Assembly: GCA_004793585.1 (NCBI GenBank)
Contig: SRZB01000021.1
Location: 1 to 61,645, forward strand
Source: Hominisplanchenecus murintestinalis
GTDB taxonomy: Bacteria; Bacillota; Clostridia; Lachnospirales; Lachnospiraceae
Length of the DNA stretch: 61,645 nt
Direction of reading: 5' to 3'
This document shows positions 43,428 through 52,647 of this stretch, piece by piece. The notes under the pieces are model-generated. The model searched no databases. It saw nothing but the letters and a program-made list of their open reading frames with translations, and was not told the DNA's origin. Position 1 is the first letter of the stretch. Every line of letters starts with the position of its first letter. A program made the position numbers and the translations under genes.

Positions 43428-44698
43428 AGAAAGTAAAATCTATTAAAAGTGCATTTATCTGGACGGTTGCCATTACAATGATAATTGTTTTTACATCCTC
43501 TGCTTTGACAATTTATATTTGTTATCGTATGCAGAAGATTATCCTCCCCGACTCACAGGAAATTTGGCTGCATACACAGACTATTATGGCGGACGGGACA
43601 GTATCTGAGGCAAAGCAAAGATTGATGCTTGATGAACCTTCTAAAGTGTCTAGGCTTGCCCCCGCTAAAGCGGAAGAAGAAAAGTTAGGGGATACAGAAT
43701 TTACAATAGAGAGAATAGAATCCAGCTTCTCCACACTTCGCCCGAAACAACAGTTACTATATAGAGCAATAAGCATTTCTATGGTAGGGCTTCCTTTTAT
43801 CTATTCAGTTATAGGAATCATGTTATGTGCATGGTGGTTTTATAGGAAAAAGCTATCGCCGCCAATTCAGATTCTTGCAGATGCAACAAAGCATATAAAG
43901 GGGCAAGACCTTGATTTTACGGTTGATTATAACAGTAACGATGAATTAGGCAGGCTCTGCACAGCTTTTGAAGAAATGCGGCAAACTTTGTATGATAACA
44001 ACCGACAGCTATGGAATATGATTGAGCAGAGGAGAATTTTACAGGCATCAGTGGCACATGACCTCAGAAATCCGATTGCGATTATAGAGGGCTATGTCGA
44101 ATATATGCAGCAATGCTTTACAAATGGAAGTCTGAATGATGAGAAATTACAGCATACACTATCCAACCTTGCGATAACCTCAAAACGACTTGAGCGTTAT
44201 GCAGATTATATTCGTGATTTGAATACCATTGAAGAAACCGAAACAAAGTATTCTGTCGTTCAGTTGCCAGATTTTTTGAAAAATGCAACAGAAAGCCTTT
44301 CACTTATTGCAGGACAACATAGCCTGGAGATTGAATATCATTCTACCGTATCCGAATGTCAAGTAAAATTAGATGAGCAAATATTTTACCGTATTGTTGA
44401 GAATATCTTTTCCAATGCCATTCGATATGCTAATAGCAAAGTGAGTTTCCTATACACATTTATTGATGATGTACTTACTATAACCATTACAGACGACGGC
44501 AAAGGATTTTCAAAGGCAATGCTCCGCAAAAAGAATACCTTTCTTTATTCTGAGGATAAAACGGGTGAACATATGGGATTGGGATTGGCTACAAGCCGTG
44601 TCCTTAGCCAGAAACACGGCGGATGTTTAGAACTTTCAAATGTTACTCCGAGTGGAGCTTCTGTAACAATTAAACTTGCAGTCAACAAAGTGGGGTGA
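43415..44698 (+). CDS. Membrane sensor histidine kinase (VanS-like)
   Basis: A 427-aa kinase. Two transmembrane segments (about residues 12-34 and 120-142) enclose an ~85-residue outer loop. Then come a HAMP linker, a HisKA domain with the phospho-acceptor His in SVAHDLRNPIAIIEG, and a HATPase domain with ENIFSNAIRYA (N box), DDGKGF (G1) and HMGLGLATSR (G2). The start lies inside the regulator gene, so the two are coupled. The large outer loop suggests it senses something outside the cell. Confidence 0.92.
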   Translation: MEKMKKVKSIKSAFIWTVAITMIIVFTSSALTIYICYRMQKIILPDSQEIWLHTQTIMADGTVSEAKQRLMLDEPSKVSRLAPAKAEEEKLGDTEFTIERIESSFSTLRPKQQLLYRAISISMVGLPFIYSVIGIMLCAWWFYRKKLSPPIQILADATKHIKGQDLDFTVDYNSNDELGRLCTAFEEMRQTLYDNNRQLWNMIEQRRILQASVAHDLRNPIAIIEGYVEYMQQCFTNGSLNDEKLQHTLSNLAITSKRLERYADYIRDLNTIEETETKYSVVQLPDFLKNATESLSLIAGQHSLEIEYHSTVSECQVKLDEQIFYRIVENIFSNAIRYANSKVSFLYTFIDDVLTITITDDGKGFSKAMLRKKNTFLYSEDKTGEHMGLGLATSRVLSQKHGGCLELSNVTPSGASVTIKLAVNKVG

Positions 44699-44764
44699 TA
44701 TTTTTATTGGAGTAAAAAGTGATTGGCAAAGAATCAAATCAAGATTTATTTTGGAGGAATTGAA

Positions 44765-44906
44765 ATGGATAAAAAAGAACGGTGAATTGGATAATAGCAA
44801 TATAGTTGCCGTTGGATATTTAACAATAAGTATTGTGCTTGATGCATGGACTTATTATTGGCTTATATGGGTAATTTATGCGGTTTATAGATTTGTTGCA
44901 AAGTAG
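44765..44906 (+). pseudogene. Small membrane protein gene frameshifted at an A6 tract
   Basis: An ATG at 44765 has GGAGG seven bases upstream but meets TGA after six codons. If the A-run at 44771-44776 had five A instead of six, the frame would continue as MDKKNGELDNSNIVAVG... for 46 residues to the TAG at 44904-44906. This would encode one or two hydrophobic segments (AVGYLTISIVLDAW and WLIWVIYAVYRFV). Either the gene is broken or it is switched by slippage at the A-tract. Function unknown. Confidence 0.55.
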
Positions 44907-44934
44907 ATAAATCGAAATTTACAGGAGGAACGAA

Positions 44935-45477
44935 ATGAAAGAAATATTGGAATTTAACCACAAAAAACAATGTGGTTTATGGTTGATTCTTATTGGAATT
45001 GTACTAATAGTAGCTGTCATTTGTGGCGGTGAATTTTTTGTTAATCCGTTTGTGTTTCTGATAGGTTATTATGCCTGCTTTTTTGGAGTCAATGTAAACA
45101 AAAAAGTGAGAGAAAAACTTTCTCAAGGAGATATTTCTAAAAAGCAGATAAAGATGATTTATTTTTCGATTGCTACGTTGTTCATATTAATGTTTTGTAT
45201 TGCTGGCCCGTTTATCCCCGGATGGCATTGGAGGCAGATATGGCTTGGTGTACTGATGGCAACATCAATACATTTCTTCTTGTGGTTTTTTGTACATGGT
45301 TGGAGTATGGTAGTGTTGGGGATTGTATGTATGGTTATCGTAACAATGGGCTATATTTTTTCGGGCATACCAGTTTCAGTTATTTGCATTGCAGATGCGA
45401 TGGTTAAACTGATATGCGGAATATATTTGTTATTTATTGCAAAACCATCAAAATACATTCCTAATATGATAAAGTAG
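44935..45477 (+). CDS. Integral membrane protein, unknown
   Basis: A 180-aa protein with five hydrophobic segments (about residues 15-33, 38-57, 78-98, 103-122, 125-172). A perfect ACAGGAGGAA site precedes the ATG. It lies between the frameshifted small gene and the 45546 gene in what appears to be one operon behind the two-component system. The motif PGWHWRQIWLGVLMATS is notable, but I do not recognise the family. Confidence 0.7.
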   Translation: MKEILEFNHKKQCGLWLILIGIVLIVAVICGGEFFVNPFVFLIGYYACFFGVNVNKKVREKLSQGDISKKQIKMIYFSIATLFILMFCIAGPFIPGWHWRQIWLGVLMATSIHFFLWFFVHGWSMVVLGIVCMVIVTMGYIFSGIPVSVICIADAMVKLICGIYLLFIAKPSKYIPNMIK

Positions 45478-45545
45478 CGAATGTACAAAGAAACAACTTC
45501 CAGTTTGACATACTGGAAAATCGAGATTTGAAAGGAGTAACAGAC

Positions 45546-45824
45546 ATGGAATTTCCTTTTTATGATTCACCCGATACTGCTACGATTATCTGTTGTCATA
45601 TATTGAAGCGTCAGGCACCTATTCTATATGTATCACATGATGAAGATGACGGAATGTGGCAATTTCTATGCGGAGAAACACACGAAACAGATGAAGCAAA
45701 GTTAGTATCTTTAAAATGGGTTTTTGATTTAGATAACTCTGTTAGTACCTTAAAGGATATGCCTTGCGGTTACTATGCAGAAAGGAAAACTCAAGATGAC
45801 GATTGGATTATCAGAAAGCGATAA
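45546..45824 (+). CDS. Small soluble protein, possibly DUF2185/immunity-like
   Basis: A 92-aa protein. The sequence contains YVSHDEDDGMWQFLCGETHETD and, further on, LKDMPCGYYAERK, a pattern I associate with small DUF2185-like proteins, some of which are linked to polymorphic-toxin immunity. This assignment is weak. The ATG at 45546 has AAAGGAG upstream. No cognate toxin is visible nearby. Confidence 0.6.
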   Translation: MEFPFYDSPDTATIICCHILKRQAPILYVSHDEDDGMWQFLCGETHETDEAKLVSLKWVFDLDNSVSTLKDMPCGYYAERKTQDDDWIIRKR

Positions 45825-45884
45825 CTTCCCGTTTGTCGAAAAGTCAAGAATAAAGAGAGATCGGAATTTCATAAGGTGAGGATA

Positions 45885-46428
45885 ATGGTTAGAGAAGTGA
45901 GATGGACAAAATATTTATGACTGAGCTTGCTCTCATTTGGAGCATTTATGCTGGAATATCTGTCAATATTCGTGATTGAAGCTGCATTCCTACATATAGA
46001 CATACAGCATTATACAATGCAGCAAAGAAGTATTCATTGTATCATAATGGTTTTTATGTGGGCGTTTTTTATTGGTGTTCTCCTGCTTTTTTCAAGGAAG
46101 CATTATCATTTTCCAGAAAGGGGAAGCAAAAGGGATAAGATTTCCTCGAAAAGTTGGATCGTAACGCTTGCTTGTTATTCTAATCATAATATACGGGCAA
46201 AAAGCGATTGAAACTCTGTTGAAAAAAGAAAGCCCAATTCCTTTTGGCGGTATTATATTGGCTATGACATGGGGAGCGTTTCATTTTGTGTCAAGAGGGG
46301 TAGGTCTTGAAATATGGAACGGAATTTCTACTATGATGTTTTCTGTTCTTAGCGGTGTAATGTATCTAAGATTAAACAGGAAATGCTTGTATAGCTATCT
46401 TTTTATTGCTATAGGTTATTTACTATAG
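45885..46428 (+). pseudogene. CPBP-like intramembrane protease gene, broken
   Basis: An ATG at 45885 (AAGGTGAGG upstream) opens MVREVRWTKYL and then meets TGA at 45918-45920. The same frame continues with transmembrane-like sequence (LSFGAFMLEYLSIFVIEAAF) to about 46160. The protein-like sequence then moves to the next frame from about 46168 (LLVILIIIYGQKAIETLLKK) to the TAG at 46426-46428. The last part has WGAFHF and FSVLSGVMYLRLNRK, as in CPBP-family (CAAX/bacteriocin-processing) membrane proteases. One nonsense mutation and one frameshift make it a pseudogene. Family call is tentative. Confidence 0.6.
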
Positions 46429-46487
46429 CCCCCTTTTATCGGGGAGCAAATAGAGTCCAAAATCAATATTTAGGAGAGCGTTATAAA

Positions 46488-47972
46488 ATGAAAAAAACTT
46501 TAGAAAATAAATACTTTGCAGTTCTCATAATATTTAGTTTTTTAGTTTATATAATGTCCAACGGAGAATGGTGTATTCCGATTTTTGCGTGGATTTATCC
46601 AATTTTGTTTCTATGTATGATTTATCTTAATCGTACTCGAAAAGTCTGCCTTATAATTAGTTCAATATATGCCATTGGTTTTATTGTCCAGTTTTGGAGA
46701 GCCATTGGAATGGATATAAAGATATGTATAATAGTAGCAATCCTGCTGTCTTTTCTGAAGGTTTTACCATATATCTACTGGTCAAAATCAAAAATGAGAT
46801 TTCAAGATACTATTATTTTTGCAAGTATAATGGTATCAATAGAGTATATCATCTATCTGGTATACCCTATTTTGGGTGGGTTGTCTGACGCTTATACACA
46901 ATACCATAATCTATATCTGCTACAAATGGTAACGGTAACAGGAATTTATGGAATCACTTTTTTAATATATTGGACAGCGGCAATGGTTATATGGATTTGG
47001 AACAATAAAAGCAAAAAAGAATACATCAGAAAATATATCATCGTATATGGTTCTGTAGTTGGATTGGTATTTGCTTATGGAGTTGTTATGTTTCATTTTG
47101 CAGGAAATTCAGATAAAAGTGTTAGGATCGCAGGAGTAACCGTTCCGATTTCAGAGCTGTTAAATAATGATGAAGATGTATATTCTGCATTTTATACCAA
47201 TACATTTACTGATGAAAATATTACAAATGCAAGGAGTAAACTATCATCAGTAGCTGAAGAACTTTTCCTAAAAACCGAGTTGGAAGCACAAGCAGGTGCA
47301 AAGATTGTTTTTTGGTCGGAACTGAATGGAGCGGTACTAAAACAAGATGAAGATATGCTTCTGCAACGAGCGTCGGATATGGCAAAACAGGAAGAAATAT
47401 ATTTGATTGTTTCGTTACTGGTGAAAACTCCTTATGTGGACTTAAAGGAAAATAAAACGGTATCATTTAATCCACAAGGAGAACTTATATCAGAATATTT
47501 TAAGCATGGACGTTCAATCGGAGAATTGTGCCAAAAAGGAGATGGAATACTAAAAAGTTTTGATACAGAATATGGTAGAATTGCGCCGTTTATATGTTCT
47601 GATATGGCATTTTTGTCTAAAATACAGCAGGCAGGTAGAGATAACGTAGATATACTAATTGTTCCAGCTTCGGATTGGAAAGAAATGACATTATTAGCTG
47701 CAAAGACAGCGATTGTGCGTGGGGTTGAAAATGGAAGTAATATAATCAGACATACAAATAACGGAATGTCGATTGTTTCAGATTTTAGAGGTAGTGTGCT
47801 GGCACAGACCGATTACTTTCAGTCTGATACAAAGACATTATCTGCACAGGTTATCGCGAAAGGGCGATTTACTCTTTATTCGTATATTGGAAATCTATTT
47901 GTATATCTGTGTAATTTATATTTGTTAGGGAGTTTCATACTTCCAAAAATTAAACGACTAATTAAGAAGTAA
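46488..47972 (+). CDS. Apolipoprotein N-acyltransferase-like membrane nitrilase
   Basis: A 494-aa protein. The N-terminal ~200 residues have six or so transmembrane segments. The C-terminal part is a carbon-nitrogen hydrolase domain with the Glu-Lys-Cys triad: Glu278 in VFWSELNG, Lys339 in EYFKHGRS and Cys370 in PFICSDMAF. Topology, order and length match Lnt, which adds the third acyl chain to lipoproteins. Lnt is uncommon in low-GC Gram-positives, and here it stands directly before genes for three lipoprotein domains, so a dedicated role is possible. AGGAGAG precedes the ATG. No other activity can be excluded. Confidence 0.75.
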   Translation: MKKTLENKYFAVLIIFSFLVYIMSNGEWCIPIFAWIYPILFLCMIYLNRTRKVCLIISSIYAIGFIVQFWRAIGMDIKICIIVAILLSFLKVLPYIYWSKSKMRFQDTIIFASIMVSIEYIIYLVYPILGGLSDAYTQYHNLYLLQMVTVTGIYGITFLIYWTAAMVIWIWNNKSKKEYIRKYIIVYGSVVGLVFAYGVVMFHFAGNSDKSVRIAGVTVPISELLNNDEDVYSAFYTNTFTDENITNARSKLSSVAEELFLKTELEAQAGAKIVFWSELNGAVLKQDEDMLLQRASDMAKQEEIYLIVSLLVKTPYVDLKENKTVSFNPQGELISEYFKHGRSIGELCQKGDGILKSFDTEYGRIAPFICSDMAFLSKIQQAGRDNVDILIVPASDWKEMTLLAAKTAIVRGVENGSNIIRHTNNGMSIVSDFRGSVLAQTDYFQSDTKTLSAQVIAKGRFTLYSYIGNLFVYLCNLYLLGSFILPKIKRLIKK

Positions 47973-48096
47973 TTAAATTCATATTTGTAGTAGAGAACAA
48001 ATATATCATCAAAGAGCCAGACGCATAGACGTAGAACCAGCAGACTTGTGAGAAATCACAGTTTGTTGGTTTTTCTTATGTAATTTTCTATTCCTT

Positions 48097-48128
48097 GACC
48101 GCATTTTGACATTTGGCTTTTATAATTG
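48097..48128 (+). promoter_or_regulatory. Promoter with 11-bp-spaced direct repeats, site 2 (lipoprotein/ABC operon)
   Basis: TTGACC (48097-48102) and TTGAC (48108-48112) have the 11-bp period, and TATAAT (48123-48128) lies 20 bp after TTGACC, exactly as at site 1. It precedes the lipoprotein gene at 48161 and would drive the ABC operon up to 54728. Confidence 0.65.
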
Positions 48129-48160
48129 AAATACATCAAACATGACAGGGAGGATAAACA

Positions 48161-49198
48161 ATGCGAAAAGGAATATTATCATTAGTTATGATTTGCGGCT
48201 TGCTATTCACTACGACAGCTTGCGAAAATTATAACATTGAGGACGGGAAAGCTCCCCCGCAAAACACGGAAGAAAATCCATTCACAAAATCAGAGGAAGA
48301 TGGTTCTTTAGGTGTTCTCAGCCACGGGGAAGAGAGTCCCACCAGAGCGGATGACCAGAGTGTTTTACCATATGAGTATTACGGCGGAGAATTCACCTTG
48401 GACTATCAGTTTACATCAGAGGGGAAATTGGATAACATAGGCTTCCTGCTCTTTTTGGACGGAAAGCCGCAGGCATACAAGGTGAATGATACGAGGGCGG
48501 AATATGAGTATCTCCATTGTTTCCAAACATCAGAAAAACACGAAGAAAAATTTTCGTTTGTGTTTACACCGAACACGGGAAAAAAAGGTGATACCTTAAA
48601 TATTACAATCATGAGCATTACCAATCCCGCTTTCCAACCCGATATGAAAGAAACATCAAGTTACGGCTGGTATCACCAATACCTTGAAAGAGCGCTGAAG
48701 CTGCATTTTAATGAGGATGCTCCAGACAGCGATATCTTTTATGGAGAAAGTGAAAATATTTTTCGTGATGTCAGCGTTGCGGAAGAAAAAATTACTTCCT
48801 CTTTTATTGAGAATGAGCTTGTGAAAAACGGTTGGGATGGAATTACTATGGATACATTGGATAGCGGCGTTTATTCGACTATTTCATATGATGGCGAATT
48901 AGTGTATGACAATATCAATCTTACCAATAAAGATACGCTTACAGTACGTTACACGATTTGCGGAACGCCGGGTACAAGGTATGGCATATCATTTTTCTTA
49001 AATCATAAGCCTATATCGTTTGATAAAGTGATTTCATACGATGCAACATTAAGCAAAGGAAATGTGTGGATAATTGAAGCCATCGTAGACATCTCTAAAT
49101 TAGATGACTTCAATACTTTCTATGCGGTAGCTGTTGCTGCAGGCAATGATTGTTCTACAAATAAGACAGGCTCAATTTTGCTTTATAAGGAGGGCTGA
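48161..49198 (+). CDS. Lipoprotein with beta-sandwich-like domains
   Basis: A 345-aa lipoprotein. The signal peptide ends in a lipobox (TTTACEN, Cys about 21). A polar linker (about 22-65) leads to a beta-rich domain (about 70-170, FTLDYQFTSEGKLDNIGFLLFLDG) and a second similar one (about 235-340, LTVRYTICGTPGTRYGISFFLN). Both have the pattern of Ig-like or CBM-like folds with a conserved 'FFL-(D/N)-x-K-P' turn. It is the first gene after promoter site 2 and lies 3 bp before the next lipoprotein gene. Probably an outer-surface component of the ABC system; no function known. Confidence 0.75.
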   Translation: MRKGILSLVMICGLLFTTTACENYNIEDGKAPPQNTEENPFTKSEEDGSLGVLSHGEESPTRADDQSVLPYEYYGGEFTLDYQFTSEGKLDNIGFLLFLDGKPQAYKVNDTRAEYEYLHCFQTSEKHEEKFSFVFTPNTGKKGDTLNITIMSITNPAFQPDMKETSSYGWYHQYLERALKLHFNEDAPDSDIFYGESENIFRDVSVAEEKITSSFIENELVKNGWDGITMDTLDSGVYSTISYDGELVYDNINLTNKDTLTVRYTICGTPGTRYGISFFLNHKPISFDKVISYDATLSKGNVWIIEAIVDISKLDDFNTFYAVAVAAGNDCSTNKTGSILLYKEG

Positions 49199-49201
49199 AA
49201 A

Positions 49202-50467
49202 ATGAAAACGAAATTCATGTGCATTATGCTTATACTTATACTTGCTTTTGCTCTTAATTTGTCAGCTTGTGGTAACAGTCAGGAAAATGTGAATAGTTCT
49301 GAAAACGGAATCTCCATAGATGCGCCACAATCCGAAGAAGATAACATATCGGAAAAAACAGGAAGTGAAAGCAGCGGCAATAATAAGTCCAACCCACAGA
49401 ATCGTGATACAGATAAAAATACTATGGATATTGGCACAGTGAATGGCTCGGCTTTCTCTGGAAAGGTCAGCGGCTGTTATTACGCTGATGGCAATCGGAT
49501 TATTGTTGCAGCAGATAAGCTCTATCTTTATGATACTGGGAAAAGCGAGATTATAGCAAGTGCGGATATTTTTTTGAATGAGTTATGTGTGCAGCCTTAT
49601 TCGGACGGGTATTTCATTGTCGGTGAAGAAAATAGCAGCGGCAGCACGGGTTCATTTGCAACGGCACAAAGCAGTAATGGAGTAAAAGGATACCTATTGA
49701 ATAAGGATTTTGTTGTTGAGAATACGATTTCCTTTAGTGGGCTGTTAAATGATGATTCTGTTCTCCCAATGGCGAGTGTCACCATTTCACAGGACGGAAA
49801 ACAAATCGCTTTCGGCGGATTAGAAGGACTTTATCTCTATGATATTTCTTCCCAAAAGGTACGTGCCATTCTGAGCTATTCCGAAAATGGCAGGGCAAAT
49901 GATATGCAGATTGTAACGATGGATAGTCTTGCATTTACGGGAGATAAAACTTTAACTTATGTAGGCATGGGAATAAGCTCTAATGGCGGGGATGGAGTCT
50001 CTGTTTATGGAACAGTATCCACAGACAATGCAAGTCTTAGTATCACCAAAAAAGCCGACTATGAAGTGGATGTTGAAGAAGTGCAAAAGGGAGGGAACTT
50101 ACTTGTCATGCCCCAGAGCTTTAACAAAAATAATGGAACGCTGCTAATGCTTGATACTGTATCTAATACAGAAAAAAAGATTACATTCTCAAGCAGCAGC
50201 GAAGGAAAGGACGGGGTTTTCTGCTCTGAGCAAGGGAAATATGTTGCTACTTCCATTTTGGGAGAAGCCAGCGTAACAATAAATATATATGATACAGCAT
50301 CGGGAAAGGTTATCCATACTGAAACAGTCAAGGACAACAACAGTACTTATTTCCTGCGTGTCCCGCAGATTTTAATTTTGGATGAATCAGGCACCTGTAT
50401 CGTTGTGCTTGGGCGAGGTATTGGCGAAGTAAGCACCTTGATAACAACATTTGGCTTTAAGGGGTGA
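49202..50467 (+). CDS. Lipoprotein with predicted beta-propeller domain
   Basis: A 421-aa lipoprotein. The signal peptide has a lipobox (LNLSACGN, Cys about 22). A Ser/Asn/Glu-rich linker (about 23-75) is followed by a ~340-residue domain of repeated strands, with patterns such as RIIVAADKLYLYDTGKS and QIAFGGLEGLYLYDISS that look like WD40/YVTN-type propeller blades. It lies 3 bp after the upstream lipoprotein gene and 6 bp before the ABC ATPase. The C-terminal part of the fused permease (52623) looks like another propeller, so two sensor-like domains belong to one transporter operon. Confidence 0.75.
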   Translation: MKTKFMCIMLILILAFALNLSACGNSQENVNSSENGISIDAPQSEEDNISEKTGSESSGNNKSNPQNRDTDKNTMDIGTVNGSAFSGKVSGCYYADGNRIIVAADKLYLYDTGKSEIIASADIFLNELCVQPYSDGYFIVGEENSSGSTGSFATAQSSNGVKGYLLNKDFVVENTISFSGLLNDDSVLPMASVTISQDGKQIAFGGLEGLYLYDISSQKVRAILSYSENGRANDMQIVTMDSLAFTGDKTLTYVGMGISSNGGDGVSVYGTVSTDNASLSITKKADYEVDVEEVQKGGNLLVMPQSFNKNNGTLLMLDTVSNTEKKITFSSSSEGKDGVFCSEQGKYVATSILGEASVTINIYDTASGKVIHTETVKDNNSTYFLRVPQILILDESGTCIVVLGRGIGEVSTLITTFGFKG

Positions 50468-50473
50468 TTATAT

Positions 50474-51337
50474 ATGAAAGTATCATTTCAGAATGTTTCA
50501 AAACAGTATAAAGGTAAATATGCCCTAAAGAATTTTACCACGGAACTCTCGGAGGGCGTCTATGGACTTTTAGGGGCTAACGGCGCAGGAAAAACAACGC
50601 TGATAAATATATTTGTCGGCATTTTGGGCGGCGATAATGGAACTGTTTTGATAGACGGTCAAGATGCAAAAAAAATGGGCAAAGACTTTTTATCAAAAAT
50701 CGGATATATGCCGCAATACCCTATCTTCTATCGGGATTTTACGGTAATGGATTTCCTGTTATATATGTGCGCATTAAAAGGAATCCCTGCGGAACAAGGA
50801 AAAGAACGGGCTTTTGATCTTCTGGGCATTGTCAATCTTTTAGATGCGAAAGATAAAAAGATTGGCGCTCTTTCTGGTGGTATGCGGCAGAGAGTCGGCA
50901 TTGTCCAGGCAATGTTAGGCGACCCTAAAATCCTTATTTTAGACGAGCCTACAGCAGGACTTGACCCAAGTGAACGCATCCGCTTTCGCAATTTGATTTC
51001 ACAGTTTGCACAGGGACGGACAATTTTGCTGGCTACCCATATCGTTTCTGACGTCGAGTGTATTGCAAAAGAGATTATTATTCTCAAAGAAGGCGCTTTG
51101 ATTACGCAAGGAACTACCGACGTATTAGAACAGAGTATCTATGGTAAAGTGTGGGAAGTGACAACAAACGCCAAAGAGGCTGCCTGCCTTAGCAACGAAT
51201 ATTATGTCAGCAATATGAAGCAGCAGGGCGAAAATTTTTCAGTAAGAATTGTAAGCGATAGTTCGCCCGCAGCAAACGCAGTAAAAGCTTCCCCTAACTT
51301 GGAAGACGTATTTTTATATTATTTCCGCGGGCAATGA
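50474..51337 (+). CDS. ABC transporter ATP-binding protein
   Basis: A 287-aa ATPase with Walker A GANGAGKTTL, Q-loop region YMPQYP, signature LSGGMRQRVGI, Walker B ILILDEPTAGLD and switch His in LLATHI. It resembles the BcrA/NatA-type exporter ATPases. The last residues (FRGQ) and the TGA stop are encoded by the start of a family 1 repeat, so the original C-terminus may have been changed. It is followed by two permease genes. Confidence 0.93.
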   Translation: MKVSFQNVSKQYKGKYALKNFTTELSEGVYGLLGANGAGKTTLINIFVGILGGDNGTVLIDGQDAKKMGKDFLSKIGYMPQYPIFYRDFTVMDFLLYMCALKGIPAEQGKERAFDLLGIVNLLDAKDKKIGALSGGMRQRVGIVQAMLGDPKILILDEPTAGLDPSERIRFRNLISQFAQGRTILLATHIVSDVECIAKEIIILKEGALITQGTTDVLEQSIYGKVWEVTTNAKEAACLSNEYYVSNMKQQGENFSVRIVSDSSPAANAVKASPNLEDVFLYYFRGQ

Positions 51338-51388
51338 GTCAAGCGCCGTGCTCGCACGAGCATTTGACGAATGCCGCGAGAGTCGAAA
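51323..51388 (+). repeat. Structured dispersed repeat, family 1, copy 2 (short)
   Basis: A ~66-bp copy that matches the first part of the copies at 2646 and 53823: TTCCGCGGGCAATGAGTCAAG, then the hairpin CGTGC-TC-GCACG, then TTTGACGAATGCCGCGAGAGTC in pieces. It provides the last codons and stop of the ABC ATPase and lies before the permease start at 51406. The second hairpin (GGGGCG type) of the other copies is missing. Confidence 0.75.
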
Positions 51389-51405
51389 GACATTGGAGAG
51401 AAAAA

Positions 51406-52647
51406 ATGACACGCTTAATCAGATATGAATTTTACAAATTGTTTTGCAAGCGGTCAATACTTGTTGTACTTATTCTGTTCAGCGTAATAAATCTGTTCAA
51501 AATAAATAATGAATTTCATTCCTATTCCTACTTGGCAGACGGGAATGACAGCCGCAGTTGGAACAGCGTGTATTGGCAGCTCTATGAAAAATATCGTGGA
51601 GAGATAACTACCGATAAAATCAATCATCTTCTTGACTTATATCAGCCGTTAGTAGATGCTACGGCTGATATGACGGCAAGCACAGACACAGATGACCCGA
51701 ATACGATGACGGGAAATATATATAGTGACGAAAACATCTTAGAAAAATACTATGTACAGCCTATGGAATATTTCTATAATTATCGGACTTATGCTTCGGA
51801 AGTGGCAAAAAAGGCAAAAGAAAATGCTGCATTTTACAAGGAACAAGGACTTAACTTTGAAGTGCGTAAAAACAGTGTAATTTACAATCTTTATTCTGGA
51901 CGGAATATACCAGCTTTTGCCTATCGGGAAATGTATAACTATTATTTGAACTATGATTTTTCAAATATATTGGTTTTGTTACTTTGTTTATACGGGATTA
52001 TCAGCACTTTCGTCTATGAAAAGGAAACGCAGATGGATATGCTGTTACTGACGAACCCTAATGGCGGTAAAAAAACCGTATTAGCTAAAATTGTTGCAGT
52101 TACTTTATTTGTAATAAGCGTTGTAATATGGTTTTCCGTACTGGATTATCTTGGTTTTTCCTTTTCATTTGGAACAATGGAAGGATATAATCTTCCTTTG
52201 TATGCCATCAGCAATTTCAGTACGGCTGCGGTAAACTGCAATTTGTGGCAATATGTAGTTCTATCCGCAATTACAAAAGCAATCGGCATATGGACTATGA
52301 GTATGGTATTCCTACTGATTTCCATGTTTTGGCGTAACGCTCTTATCCCATTTGTCACTGACTTTGGAGTAGCTTTATGTTTGATTATTACAGGTGCGTC
52401 GCAGAGTTACTCAAGCAATATTTGGCTAAAGATAATAAACCCATACTCGCTGCTCACTAACCGCATTCTGTTCGGTAAGACTGAATTTATCGGTTTTGCG
52501 GGCTATCCAATACAAAGTTTTTTGGCAGCTATTATTTTTGCCGTAATAGTGGGAATGGCTGTAATAACGGTAATGGTTATACTTTCTAAAAAGAACTGCC
52601 ATTGCCGGGACAGGAGGATAAAATGTCTGGATTCATGTACGAAATAA
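51406..52647 (+). CDS. ABC transporter permease (ABC-2 type)
   Basis: A 413-aa membrane protein. It has an N-terminal transmembrane segment (about residues 18-35), a ~150-residue outer domain, and five further segments (about 185-410) with VYEKETQMDMLLLTNPNG between two of them, typical of ABC-2-like exporters such as those linked to bacteriocin or antibiotic resistance. The start at 51406 has TTGGAGAG upstream; the open frame before it is the repeat. It overlaps the next gene's start by 25 bp. It is probably a partner of the ATPase and of the fused permease. Confidence 0.85.
   Translation: MTRLIRYEFYKLFCKRSILVVLILFSVINLFKINNEFHSYSYLADGNDSRSWNSVYWQLYEKYRGEITTDKINHLLDLYQPLVDATADMTASTDTDDPNTMTGNIYSDENILEKYYVQPMEYFYNYRTYASEVAKKAKENAAFYKEQGLNFEVRKNSVIYNLYSGRNIPAFAYREMYNYYLNYDFSNILVLLLCLYGIISTFVYEKETQMDMLLLTNPNGGKKTVLAKIVAVTLFVISVVIWFSVLDYLGFSFSFGTMEGYNLPLYAISNFSTAAVNCNLWQYVVLSAITKAIGIWTMSMVFLLISMFWRNALIPFVTDFGVALCLIITGASQSYSSNIWLKIINPYSLLTNRILFGKTEFIGFAGYPIQSFLAAIIFAVIVGMAVITVMVILSKKNCHCRDRRIKCLDSCTK

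Noticed and set aside
44676-44764. Start of the small membrane protein at an ATG inside the kinase gene
   Set aside because: The extra 30 residues come from the kinase end and an untranslated stretch. A far better ribosome binding site precedes 44765, which points to a frameshift instead.
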